49,928 bases of DNA, taken from an uncultured Methanobrevibacter sp. Lineage in GTDB: Archaea > Methanobacteriota > Methanobacteria > Methanobacteriales > Methanobacteriaceae. The stretch lies in NCBI RefSeq assembly GCF_937881195.1, contig NZ_CALGFC010000016.1:1-49928 (forward strand), read 5' to 3'. The notes beneath the pieces are model-generated. The model searched no databases, was not told where the DNA came from, and saw only the letters and a list, made by a program, of their open reading frames with translations. The translations under genes were made by a program, and so were the position numbers. Below, one piece after another: positions 7,688 to 15,672 of the stretch; the stretch's first letter is position 1; the number at the start of each line of letters is the position of its first letter.

Positions 7688-8210
7688 ATTTTCACCTTAT
7701 ATTGTGCTTATAAATTTATTAATTATCTTATCTTTATTATTATTCTATCTTATTAGATATAACAGTTTATTAACTATTCAATTTTATTAAATATCTCATT
7801 TTTTCAATTGTTTAATTTTAATAAATAATATTAAATTATTATTGAACTTATTTTTCTATATTAACTTATTTTTCTATACCAAAATTATTCCTATGTGCTA
7901 AAATTATTCTTATAATCTTTGTTAATAATCTTATACTTTTTGTAAATATTTCTTTACATTTTGTTAAAGATATTGTACATTTTGTTATATATAGTTTTCT
8001 ATTTTTAATATTTTAGTGGGATTTTAATTTTTTTATTTAAGCTTTGATTATTTTGTAAAATTTTATAAAACATATTATTTGAATTTTCAATTCATGAATA
8101 AAATTTAATTAAAATGAGAAATATACATATGGCTATAAATAATAATGATATATTTAATATTTTTCATTAAATGATTTGAAAATATTTAAAATTTATATGG
8201 AGTATTAAAG
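7688..8210. repeat. spacer with degenerate 18-19-bp tandem repeats
   Basis: From 7845 the units are AACTTATTTTTCTATATT and AACTTATTTTTCTATACC (18 bp each), then AAAATTATTCCTATGTGCT and AAAATTATTCTTATAATCT (19 bp each, to 7918). Looser TTTTGTTA-containing repeats continue to about 8000. No gene is visible in 7688-8210. Together with the 6805-6953 array, both sides of the XRE-DUF2178 unit carry ~19-bp periodic DNA. Confidence 0.65.
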
Positions 8211-8780
8211 ATGGTAGATGTAGTTTTATTAAGTGGAAGTCCTAGAAAAAATAGTAACACCGTTGAAGTCTTAGAAATTTGTGCTGATGAGATAGAAAAA
8301 AATGGATTAAGTACTGAAATTTTAAGTCTCAGAGGAATGCAAATTCAATCTTGTATAGCTTGTAATAAGTGTATAGAAAAAGGCAATTGTGTTCTTAAAG
8401 ATGGCCTTGACGAAATAATTGAAAAAATAAGAGAAGCTGATGGATTTATACCTGCAGCACCAGTTTACTTTGGTACTGCTAGGGGAGATATAATGTCTGC
8501 TCTTCAAAGAATTGGTAAAGTTTCTCGTGGAACTGATCAATTTTTATCTTGGATGGTTGGAGGGCCAATTGCTGTAGCTAGAAGAGGAGGTCAAACTCTT
8601 ACACTTCAAGAGATGTCCATGGTTTTTCCTATAAATAATATGATTATGGTTGGTTCTAACTATTGGAACATTGTATTTGCTCTTGAAGAAGGTACAGCTA
8701 AATCTGATGAGGAAGGAATAGGCACTATTAAGTTATTTGGAGAAAATGTAGCTAAATTAATTCAAAAAATTAGAGATTAA
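8211..8780 (+). CDS. iron-sulfur flavoprotein (NADPH-dependent FMN reductase fold)
   Basis: The 189-residue protein has the flavodoxin-like FMN fold: LLSGSPRKNSNT (residues 6-17) is the phosphate-binding loop and APVYFGTARGDI a second flavin loop. Cys48, Cys51, Cys54 and Cys60 form a compact CxxCxxCx5C motif that, in Isf-type flavoproteins, binds a 4Fe-4S cluster next to FMN. Such proteins take electrons from ferredoxin and may reduce O2, H2O2 or quinone-like acceptors; the acceptor cannot be read here. GGAGT before the ATG fixes the start. It opens a plus-strand redox cluster with a NifX-like protein and a broken flavodoxin. Confidence 0.87.
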   Translation: MVDVVLLSGSPRKNSNTVEVLEICADEIEKNGLSTEILSLRGMQIQSCIACNKCIEKGNCVLKDGLDEIIEKIREADGFIPAAPVYFGTARGDIMSALQRIGKVSRGTDQFLSWMVGGPIAVARRGGQTLTLQEMSMVFPINNMIMVGSNYWNIVFALEEGTAKSDEEGIGTIKLFGENVAKLIQKIRD

Positions 8781-8865
8781 ATAATTATATTTTTATATTT
8801 ATTATTTATAATATTTTTTGCAATTATTATATGATCTAAAAATAGGGTGAAGAGGAGAAGCAATA

Positions 8866-9201
8866 ATGAGGCTAGCTGTTGCTTCGTCAGATGGAAAAAA
8901 TGTAAATTTGCATTTTGGAAAAGCAAAATCTATATTTATCTTTGATTTTGATGAAGAGGGAAATAATAAAGTTTTTGTTGAAAAAAGAACTGTTGAATTT
9001 GTTCTTGGGCAAAAACACCAATGGATGAAAACTTTAAACACTATTAGCGATTGTGATGTTGTTATTTGTGTTCAAGCAGGATTTAAATCAAAATTTGGAA
9101 TTGAAGAGTCTGGTTTAAAGCTTGTTGAAGATGAGGGTCCTATTGATGAAGTTATAAATAGATACATTGAACATTATAAATTTATGAGGAATCCTTTATA
9201 G
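8866..9201 (+). CDS. NifX/NifB-type dinitrogenase iron-molybdenum cofactor domain protein
   Basis: The 111-residue protein is a single domain of the NifX/NafY/NifB-C-terminal family (RNase H-like fold): MRLAVASSDGKNVNLHFGKAK at the start, then VVICVQAGFKSKFGIEESGLKL. Family members bind or carry Fe-S or FeMo precursor clusters, but many in methanogens occur without nitrogenase. There is no nif gene in the window, so a general Fe-S cluster handling role is likelier than nitrogen fixation. An excellent AGAGGAG site precedes the ATG. It lies 85 bases after the Fe-S flavoprotein and 95 before the flavodoxin remnant, probably in one transcript. Confidence 0.82.
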   Translation: MRLAVASSDGKNVNLHFGKAKSIFIFDFDEEGNNKVFVEKRTVEFVLGQKHQWMKTLNTISDCDVVICVQAGFKSKFGIEESGLKLVEDEGPIDEVINRYIEHYKFMRNPL

Positions 9202-9296
9202 TTGACTCCTCTAAATAAGGTTATTTAATTATAAATATAAAAAAATTATAAAAAGGCTATGAATATGCCTTTAAGAATTTTTAAGAAGGTTATAGA

Positions 9297-9729
9297 TTGA
9301 AATCAATTATTATTTATGAATCTATTCATAATAATAATACTGAAAAAATAGCTAAAACCATAGCTAATGAAATTAATGCAGAATTATTAAATGTTAAAAA
9401 TTTTAATGATTCTCATAGAAACCTTGATGACTATGATTTAGTTGGATTTGGCTCTGGCATATATTATGGTAAAATTCATAGAAAATATCGAACACATGGA
9501 TAATCAAAAAACTTTTATCTTTACTACCAGTGGAAGGGATAAAAAGGACTTTAACAAAAAATTTAGGGATATTTTAGATTTAAATGGGTTTAATGTTGTT
9601 GCTGATTTTAATTGCAAGGGTTTTGATACTTTTGGTCCTATAAAACTTATTGGAGGAATTAACAAAGGCAGACCAAATGAAAAAGATGTAGATAATGCAA
9701 AAAAGTTTTCTAAATCCTTATTAAAATAA
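9297..9729 (+). pseudogene. flavodoxin, frameshifted
   Basis: Two overlapping frames together make one flavodoxin of about 150 residues. The first (9297-9503, TTG start behind AAGGTTAT) gives IIIYESIHNNNTEKIAKTIA and DLVGFGSGIYYGKIHRK, then stops at 9501. The second, in the +1 frame and closed by a stop at 9439, continues from about 9470: KFIENIEHMDN, TFIFTTSG, CKGFDTFGPIKLIGG, NKGRPNEKD. The join falls at AAAATTCATAGAAAA, which reads KIHRK in one frame and (A)KFIEN in the other; relatives have both segments in succession. Loss of about 20 bases between two copies of that word would explain the shift. A small AAAGGC/GCCTTT hairpin (9252-9272) lies upstream. A sequencing error or programmed shift is not excluded. 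Confidence 0.75.
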
Positions 9730-9796
9730 ATTTTTGAACTTTAACTATCTAATATTTTTCTAATAGTAAAGCCATATTTATCTTTGATTGTTATTC

Positions 9797-9914
9797 TTAT
9801 ATTATTAAATTATATTAATTTATTTAAATATTATAATAACATTTTTATTTTTATATTATTAAATTATATTAATTTATTTAAATATTATAATAAAATTTTT
9901 ATTTTTATATTATT
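9797..9914. repeat. 54-bp tandem duplication plus partial third copy
   Basis: Copies occupy 9797-9850 and 9851-9904 and differ at one base (53/54 identical); a 10-base third start follows at 9905. The near identity marks a recent duplication, unlike the worn arrays elsewhere in the window. A 63-codon reading across it is repeat-derived and not a credible gene. Confidence 0.9.
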
Positions 9915-9930
9915 TCAAAAAACTTTAAAT
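9915..9930 (+). promoter_or_regulatory. BRE/TATA promoter for a candidate RNA
   Basis: CAAAAAACTTTAAATA matches the archaeal BRE plus TATA pattern well. The expected start is near 9950-9955. The nearest gene, eS1, begins 440 bases further on, so the transcript would have a long leader or be a separate RNA. Confidence 0.45.
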
Positions 9931-9951
9931 AGGATAAATGTAAATGTTATA

Positions 9952-10105
9952 TTATCCTTTATGGGCGGGTTTTAAAGTATTTTAAAACTTTATTATAAAC
10001 AATTTTCAATAATGTTCGGATTGAGTCCGATATCAGATTTGTGAATTAGCGGTTTTTATAGCTAATGATTCAATTCTAGTTAATTTTATTGTTTTTAAAG
10101 ACAAT
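9952..10105 (+). ncRNA. candidate structured RNA upstream of eS1
   Basis: Within an otherwise pure AT gap this stretch contains GGGCGGG and a run of hairpins. GTTTTAAA/TTTAAAAC closes a GTAT loop (9969-9988); TCGGA/TCCGA closes TTGAG (10016-10030); TTAGC/GCTAA closes a 10-base loop (10046-10065); ATTGT/ACAAT lies at 10088-10105. AGGATAA/TTATCCT (9931-9958) straddles the predicted transcription start. The only reading in it is four codons. It could be an independent small RNA or the 5' leader of the ribosomal protein gene. It is not a tRNA, 5S, or recognisable RNase P or SRP RNA. Base pairs are read by eye. Confidence 0.35.
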
Positions 10106-10395
10106 TGTAAATTGTATTATCTAATTTTATATGAAAATATTATAATAGTATTTAAAATTTGAATTGTAAAATAATCTAGATTTTAATTAAATATTTTTAA
10201 ATATTAATCAAATTTATAATATTTTTACAAAGTTTATAATATTAATATAATTTTCATAAATAATACTAATTATAATTTCAATAATTAATAATTGATTGTT
10301 ATTTCTTTATGTTTAATTTAATAATTGAAATAATAGTCTAAGATTTAAAATTACAAATTAAGGAATTAAATAAAAATTAAAAGGATGTAATATAT

Positions 10396-10974
10396 ATGGC
10401 AAAGGCAAAAAGAAGAAGAGCACGTGATACATGGAAAGAAAAATCTTGGTATACTATTAAAACCCCAATTGAATTTGGAGATAAAGAGATTGGAGATACT
10501 CCTTCAAGAGATCCTGAATTTTTGAAAGGTAGGGGAGTAGAAGTCACTATGAGAGAATTAACTGGTGATTTTTCTAAACAATATATAAAACTAAAATTTG
10601 AAGTCGATAATGTTGCAGGAGATATAGCTAATACCAAATTTACTGGCCATAAAGTAACAACTGACTATGTAAGAAGTATGATTAGAAGAGGAACAAGTAG
10701 AATTGATACTCATGTTGCTATTAAAACTAAAGATGATCATAAAATGAAATTGCATGTTTTAGCTATAACTACAAGAAGATCTAAATCTTCCCAACAAAAA
10801 TTTATGAGGGAAACAATAACTGGTCTTGTTAAAAAATTAGCTAGTGAAAGAAGCTATGAAGATGTAATAGAAACTTCAGTTAACGGAAGAATGGCTTCTG
10901 AAATATATCACAGGGCTAAAAAGATTTATCCACTTAAAAGAGTAGAAATCATTAAAAGTAAAGTATTAGATTAA
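10396..10974 (+). CDS. rps3ae: 30S ribosomal protein eS1 (S3Ae)
   Basis: This is the archaeal/eukaryotic small-subunit protein eS1, located at the platform near the mRNA exit. The 192-residue protein begins with the basic stretch MAKAKRRRARDTWKEKSWY and has the conserved VTMRELTGDFSKQYIKLKF, SMIRRGTSRIDTHV and KLHVLAITTRRSKSSQQKFMR segments. The length is standard for archaea. AAAAGGATG precedes the ATG. It is monocistronic here, with 420 bases of AT spacer plus the candidate RNA upstream and 330 bases of spacer downstream. Confidence 0.97.
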   Translation: MAKAKRRRARDTWKEKSWYTIKTPIEFGDKEIGDTPSRDPEFLKGRGVEVTMRELTGDFSKQYIKLKFEVDNVAGDIANTKFTGHKVTTDYVRSMIRRGTSRIDTHVAIKTKDDHKMKLHVLAITTRRSKSSQQKFMRETITGLVKKLASERSYEDVIETSVNGRMASEIYHRAKKIYPLKRVEIIKSKVLD

Positions 10975-11306
10975 TTTAAGGTTATTAATTTAACAAATTA
11001 TTAATTTAATCACTTAAAATTTTATTTTTTATAATTATTTTTTAATTATTTTTTTATAATAATTCTTTTTAATTACTTTTTATAATTAATTTTTATAATT
11101 TTATTTTTTATAATCATTTTTCCATATTTTATTTAAATTATTTTAGTGGTTTTTATTAATATTTTTAATATTTCTTAGATTTATTACAAACTTTATTATA
11201 TAATATATTTCTCATTAATGGTTTTTTATTAATTTTATAATACTAATTTTTGTCAATTCGGCATATTTATATAAGTCATATAATAAATTTAATAGTGATG
11301 ATTGTT
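10975..11306 (+). promoter_or_regulatory. spacer; TATA box of the DUF92 gene at 11266-11275
   Basis: The first 250 bases are T-rich with loosely repeated TTTTTATAATTA words and no gene. TTTATATAAG at 11266-11275 is a good TATA box; with a start about 25 bases on, the leader would be only about ten bases and would begin with the GTGAT ribosome-binding element (11295-11299). Confidence 0.5.
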
Positions 11307-12005
11307 ATGGAAGAGACCTTAATGATAAATTGGGGGTATGTAATTTTACTTCTAGTAGTCGGAGCTTTTACTTATAATCGGAAAGCTTTAGATTTATGGG
11401 GAACTCTTGCTATGATTATTATGGGTATTATAATCATATTTTCTGCAGGAATTAACTGGCTACTTTTAATTTTAATTTTCTTAATTTTGAGTCTTATTGC
11501 TACAAGACAGAGTAAATATTATAAGCAGAACTTAGGGATATATGAGGGTAAAAGAACTGCAAAAAATGTCATTTCTAATGGTGTTGTAGCTTTTATAATG
11601 GCTGCATTTGGAGGTTATTATCTTCCTCTTGTAGGTGGTTTTATAGGAGCTATTGCTACTGCTACTGCAGATACATTAGCAAGTGAAATTGGAATACTTC
11701 AAAAGCCAAGATTAATAACCACAATGAGAAAAGTTGCTCCTGGGACAGATGGTGCAGTTTCTGTTTTGGGAACAGTAGTAGGAATAATTGGTGCTGCTAT
11801 AATCGGGTTTTCAGCCTTTTTATTGGGTATTATATCGGATCCTATTCTTTCATTAAAAATTGCAGTCATATCTGGAACTATCGGCTGTTTTATGGATAGT
11901 ATACTTGGGGCAGTATTTGAAAGAAGAAATTTTATAAATAATGAGCATGTCAACCTCTTAGCAACTATTACTGGAGCAATAATCGGCATAATTTCAACAT
12001 TATAG
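11307..12005 (+). CDS. DUF92 family integral membrane protein
   Basis: The 232-residue protein belongs to the DUF92 family, whose plant and cyanobacterial member VTE6 is a phytyl-phosphate kinase acting on isoprenoid phosphates. It has about six membrane segments, and the signature between them is visible: TATADTLASEIG, PRLITTMRKVAPGTDGAVS and GTVVGIIGAAIIG. In an archaeon with isoprenoid lipids an activity on prenyl phosphates is plausible but not shown. GTGAT seven bases before the ATG at 11307 sets the start; an upstream in-frame TTG at 11250 lies before the TATA box and is rejected. Confidence 0.85.
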   Translation: MEETLMINWGYVILLLVVGAFTYNRKALDLWGTLAMIIMGIIIIFSAGINWLLLILIFLILSLIATRQSKYYKQNLGIYEGKRTAKNVISNGVVAFIMAAFGGYYLPLVGGFIGAIATATADTLASEIGILQKPRLITTMRKVAPGTDGAVSVLGTVVGIIGAAIIGFSAFLLGIISDPILSLKIAVISGTIGCFMDSILGAVFERRNFINNEHVNLLATITGAIIGIISTL

Positions 12006-12657
12006 TTTTAAATATTGTAAATCATGAATTTATTTTTATTTTTTAGATAAGCTCCTAATTTTTTATTTTCCTATCATTTGGAATATAAAAATTTTTATTA
12101 TTATGTTATAATATATTTTTAGCTAATATTATGCTATCCTATATTTTATCAATAGCTTAATCGGAATATACTTTAATTATTAATACTATTTAATTTATTA
12201 ATAAATAATAAACTATTGAAATATATCAGAATATTATATAATATTATATTAGTGGATTATATTAATTTTAATATATTATTAAATTTATTTTATTAAAGCT
12301 TATATGTTTTAAATTTCAATATATAATCAACTATCATATACTCTAATTACAAAATAGTATTCAAAAGATAAAATAAAATATAATCAGATAATAATTATTA
12401 AAGTATAACTGAAATACCTGTAATCAAATAATAAATATTAAAATAATTAAAATAGCTATATCAATATTGTAATTAATGCCAAAATTAAATTATAATTAAT
12501 ATGGCTAATATTTTAATCCATAATCGTTTAGACTATAATGGCTTAATTAAATTGCTTTAAATTATTTTAATTTAAGTAGTATACTATCTGTATGAAAGTA
12601 GATAATTATAAATATTTATTTAATTTATGTATTACATTATATAATATAGTGATTTTT
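12006..12657. other. 650-bp noncoding AT spacer
   Basis: No gene is supported. TAGTATACTA, a perfect 10-bp palindrome, lies at 12577-12586 about 70 bases before apgM, and two similar 27-bp words beginning TAATCA occur around 12380-12450. The AT-only composition makes TATA boxes ambiguous; a TATAAATA-like stretch near 12605-12616 is the best placed for apgM. Confidence 0.5.
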
Positions 12658-13905
12658 ATGAAAGGAATGATTCTAATAATGGATGGGCTTGGAGATCGCC
12701 CATTAAAAGATTTAGATGGCAGGACTCCATTACAAGCAGCTAAAACTCCTAATATGGATAAAATGGCAGAAATGGGTATTAATGGATTAATGGATTCTAT
12801 TAAACCAGGTATAATTCCTGGAAGTGATACTGCCCATATTTCAATACTTGGATATAATCCTTATGAAATTTATACTGGAAGAGGGCCATTTGAAGCTTCA
12901 GGGGTTGGTGTTGATGTATTGCCAGGTGATATAGCATTTAGATGTAATTTCTCTACTGCTAATGATGAAAAAATAATTATTGATAGGCGTGCAGGCAGAA
13001 TAAGGGATGGAACAGTAGAAATTGTTGAGACTCTTAATGATATGGTTATAGAAGGTTATGAAGATATAAAAATAATATTTAAGGAATCTACTGGCCATAG
13101 AGCAGTTCTTGTCTTAAGGTCTGAAGGAGATAATAAACTTTCTGATGCTGTTTCAGATGCAGATCCTAAAAATGAAGGAAAACCTCCTAAAACAGTTTTC
13201 GCAACTGATAGTACTAAAGAAGCTATTATGACTGCAGATATTTTAAATAAAATTGTTGATAAGTCTTATGAAATGATTAAAGATCATCCTATTAATAAAA
13301 AAAGAGAGGAAAATGGTGAGCCTCCTGCAAATATTATTGTACCTAGGGGTGCAGGAGCAGTACCAAAAGTTGAACCTTTAAATGAGAAATATAATTTAAA
13401 TTCTGTATGTATTGCTGAAACAGGACTTATAATGGGTATTGGCAGATTTGCAGGTATGGATATAATTGAAGTTGAGGGTGCAACCGGAGGAGTAGACACT
13501 AATCTTGATAATATAATTAATGAGATTGTTAAACATGCAACTGGTGATGAATATGATTTTTTACTTGTAAATATTGATGGTGCAGATGAAGCCGGTCATG
13601 ATGGTAATTTAAATGAAAAAATGGAATTCATAGAAAAGGTTGATGAAGTCGTTATAAAGAAATTACTTGAAATTGAAGACTGTTATATCATTTTAACTGC
13701 TGATCATTCAACTCCAATTTCTCGCATGGATCATACAGCAGACCCAGTTCCTTTAATCATTAAAGGCCCAGAAGTTAGAATCGATGGGATAAATAAATTT
13801 AGTGAGATGGATGCTTACAAAGGAGGACTTTGTAGAATTCGTGGTTCTGATGTTATGAACATTTTAATGGATTTGATGAATAATTCTACAAAATTTGGTG
13901 CTTAA
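12658..13905 (+). CDS. apgM: 2,3-bisphosphoglycerate-independent phosphoglycerate mutase, archaeal type
   Basis: ApgM interconverts 3- and 2-phosphoglycerate in glycolysis/gluconeogenesis and belongs to the alkaline phosphatase superfamily. From the ATG at 12658 it has 415 residues, normal for the family. Motifs are LIMDGLGDRP (first metal ligands), GSDTAHISILGY with the catalytic Ser, GRGPFEASGVGV, NIDGADEAGHDG and LTADHSTP (remaining metal ligands). GTGAT five bases before 12658 sets the start; the ATG at 12592 would add 22 residues that resemble translated spacer. It stands alone, with the first glmM about 140 bases downstream. Confidence 0.95.
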   Translation: MKGMILIMDGLGDRPLKDLDGRTPLQAAKTPNMDKMAEMGINGLMDSIKPGIIPGSDTAHISILGYNPYEIYTGRGPFEASGVGVDVLPGDIAFRCNFSTANDEKIIIDRRAGRIRDGTVEIVETLNDMVIEGYEDIKIIFKESTGHRAVLVLRSEGDNKLSDAVSDADPKNEGKPPKTVFATDSTKEAIMTADILNKIVDKSYEMIKDHPINKKREENGEPPANIIVPRGAGAVPKVEPLNEKYNLNSVCIAETGLIMGIGRFAGMDIIEVEGATGGVDTNLDNIINEIVKHATGDEYDFLLVNIDGADEAGHDGNLNEKMEFIEKVDEVVIKKLLEIEDCYIILTADHSTPISRMDHTADPVPLIIKGPEVRIDGINKFSEMDAYKGGLCRIRGSDVMNILMDLMNNSTKFGA

Positions 13906-14046
13906 ATTTTGAATTTAAGATTTAAAATATATAATATTTCTAAATTGGGATTTAATATATAATAAGATTTTTAAAATTTATCTTTAAAAATTTAATTTAT
14001 GTTATGATTTTAATTATTTTAATTTTATGTGGCTAGGAGTAAAAAT

Positions 14047-15432
14047 ATGCCGTTTAATACTGAGAAAAATAAAAAACTTTTTGGAACTTCTGGAATAAGG
14101 GGAAAAATAGGTGAGGATGTAACAGCAAGCCTTGCTCTGAATGTTGGAAAAGCTTTAGCTACTTATTTGGGCAAAAAGGGAAGTGTTGTAATTGGGTATG
14201 ATACAAGAACCACAAATGAAATGCTTGAAAATGCAATTACTGCAGGTTTACTAGAATCTGGTTTAAATGTTTTTAAAATAGGCATGGTTCCCACACCTAT
14301 TGTAGGATTTGCTGTTAAAAGTTTAAATGCTGATGCTGGAATAATGATTACTGCTTCTCATAATCCTTCAGAATATAATGGTATTAAATTATGGAATAAA
14401 AATGGAATGGCTTATACTCCTTCTCAAGAAAAACAAATAGAAAATATAGTTTATTCAAAAAATTTCATAGAATCTCCTTGGAATGATATTGGAAATATTA
14501 TTTATGAGGAAGAGATTAAACAGGAATATATTAATAGTATTCTAAATATCATAGATATAAAATCAGGCTTAAAAATAGTTATTGATTGTGCTTCAGGTGC
14601 AGGATCTGAAATATCTCCTTTGCTGTTTAGAATGGCTGGGTGTGAAGTAATAACTTTAAACTCTCAAATCGATGGATTTTTCCCTGGCAGGAATCCAGAA
14701 CCAAACGAATCAAATCTTCAAGATTTGATGAAGGTAGTCAAAGCTACTGGGTCTGATTTGGGAATAGCTCATGATGGCGATGCGGATAGAATGATAGCAA
14801 TAGACGAAAATGGCAGAATTGGGGATTTTGATAAGTTATTAGCTATTATATCTAAATATATGGCTGAAAAATATTATAAACCAAATTTAAAAGTTATCAC
14901 TACTGTTGATGCAGGTATATGTCTCGATGAATCTTTAGAAAAAGTTGATGGTAAGATTATCAGGACTAAAGTCGGAGATGTAAATGTGGCTGAGTCTATA
15001 ATTGAAGAAAAAGCTATATTTGGGGGAGAGCCTTCTGGAACATGGATACATCCTGATTTTTGTATGTGTCCTGATGGAATACTATCTGGACTTAGAATGG
15101 CAGAAATAGTTTCAAAAAAAGGCCCGCTTTCTAAACTTCTAGATGATATTCCAAATTATCCGAGTATTAGGGAAAAAATTGATTGTTCTAAAGAGGACAA
15201 GATTAAAGTAATGGAAAATATGGAAAATTTATTAATAAATTCTTTTGATAATGTTGTGGATGTTAACAAAATTGATGGGGTTCGATTAACATTTTCGGAT
15301 GGAAGTTGGATTTTAGTTAGGCCCTCTGGAACAGAAGATTATATTAGGATAACACTAGAAGCTAAAAATGATCAAGATGCGAGATTAATGAGGGATATTT
15401 CAGCTAATATAATAAAAAAAAATTTAAATTAA
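14047..15432 (+). CDS. glmM: phosphoglucosamine/phosphohexo mutase, paralogue 1
   Basis: This alpha-D-phosphohexomutase probably converts glucosamine-6-phosphate to glucosamine-1-phosphate. The 461-residue protein shows all four signatures: TASHNP with the phospho-Ser at 104, the Mg-binding DGDADR, the sugar-binding GGEPSGTW, and the C-terminal phosphate loop RPSGTED. FGTSGIRGK opens the chain. TAGGAG eight bases before the ATG at 14047 decides the start; the upstream GTG at 14029 precedes it. The GlmU-like nucleotidylyltransferase is next on the same strand, which supports GlmM over phosphomannomutase. A second paralogue lies at 21283-22662. Substrate is inferred. Confidence 0.85.
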   Translation: MPFNTEKNKKLFGTSGIRGKIGEDVTASLALNVGKALATYLGKKGSVVIGYDTRTTNEMLENAITAGLLESGLNVFKIGMVPTPIVGFAVKSLNADAGIMITASHNPSEYNGIKLWNKNGMAYTPSQEKQIENIVYSKNFIESPWNDIGNIIYEEEIKQEYINSILNIIDIKSGLKIVIDCASGAGSEISPLLFRMAGCEVITLNSQIDGFFPGRNPEPNESNLQDLMKVVKATGSDLGIAHDGDADRMIAIDENGRIGDFDKLLAIISKYMAEKYYKPNLKVITTVDAGICLDESLEKVDGKIIRTKVGDVNVAESIIEEKAIFGGEPSGTWIHPDFCMCPDGILSGLRMAEIVSKKGPLSKLLDDIPNYPSIREKIDCSKEDKIKVMENMENLLINSFDNVVDVNKIDGVRLTFSDGSWILVRPSGTEDYIRITLEAKNDQDARLMRDISANIIKKNLN

Positions 15433-15505
15433 ATTTGATATACAAATAATTTCTAATAATTTGATATAAAAATAATTTCTAATAATTTAATATGCAATTA
15501 ATTTC
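15431..15505. repeat. three 23-26-bp tandem repeats after glmM
   Basis: A 26-bp unit beginning TAATAATTTGATAT spans 15454-15479 and recurs at 15480-15505 with a few changes; a shortened copy precedes it at 15431-15453. The first copy overlaps the glmM stop codon by two bases, so the array starts exactly where coding ends. Confidence 0.8.
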
Positions 15506-15672
15506 TAATAATAATATTTATTAAACATCCAATAAAAATATGATAAATAGAATAATAATGAGTATTATACATATCTATTTGTAATAATCATTATATTTAT
15601 TGTATGTGTAATATTTGCATTGTTTGTTAGCTAATCAGTTATTTATTTCAATGATTTGTAGGGGAGATTTTT

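Noticed and set aside
8866..9201. Evidence for nitrogen fixation
   Set aside because: A lone NifX-like domain is common in non-diazotrophic methanogens; no nif structural gene is seen.
9784..9975. 63-codon plus-strand frame
   Set aside because: It is the translation of the 54-bp tandem duplication and has no real protein character.
9952..10105. tRNA, 5S, SRP or RNase P RNA
   Set aside because: No cloverleaf, T-loop or conserved core of these RNAs could be matched; only simple hairpins are visible.
12592..12657. Longer N-terminus for ApgM
   Set aside because: GTGAT five bases before 12658 and the family start at the first metal-binding strand favour the shorter form.
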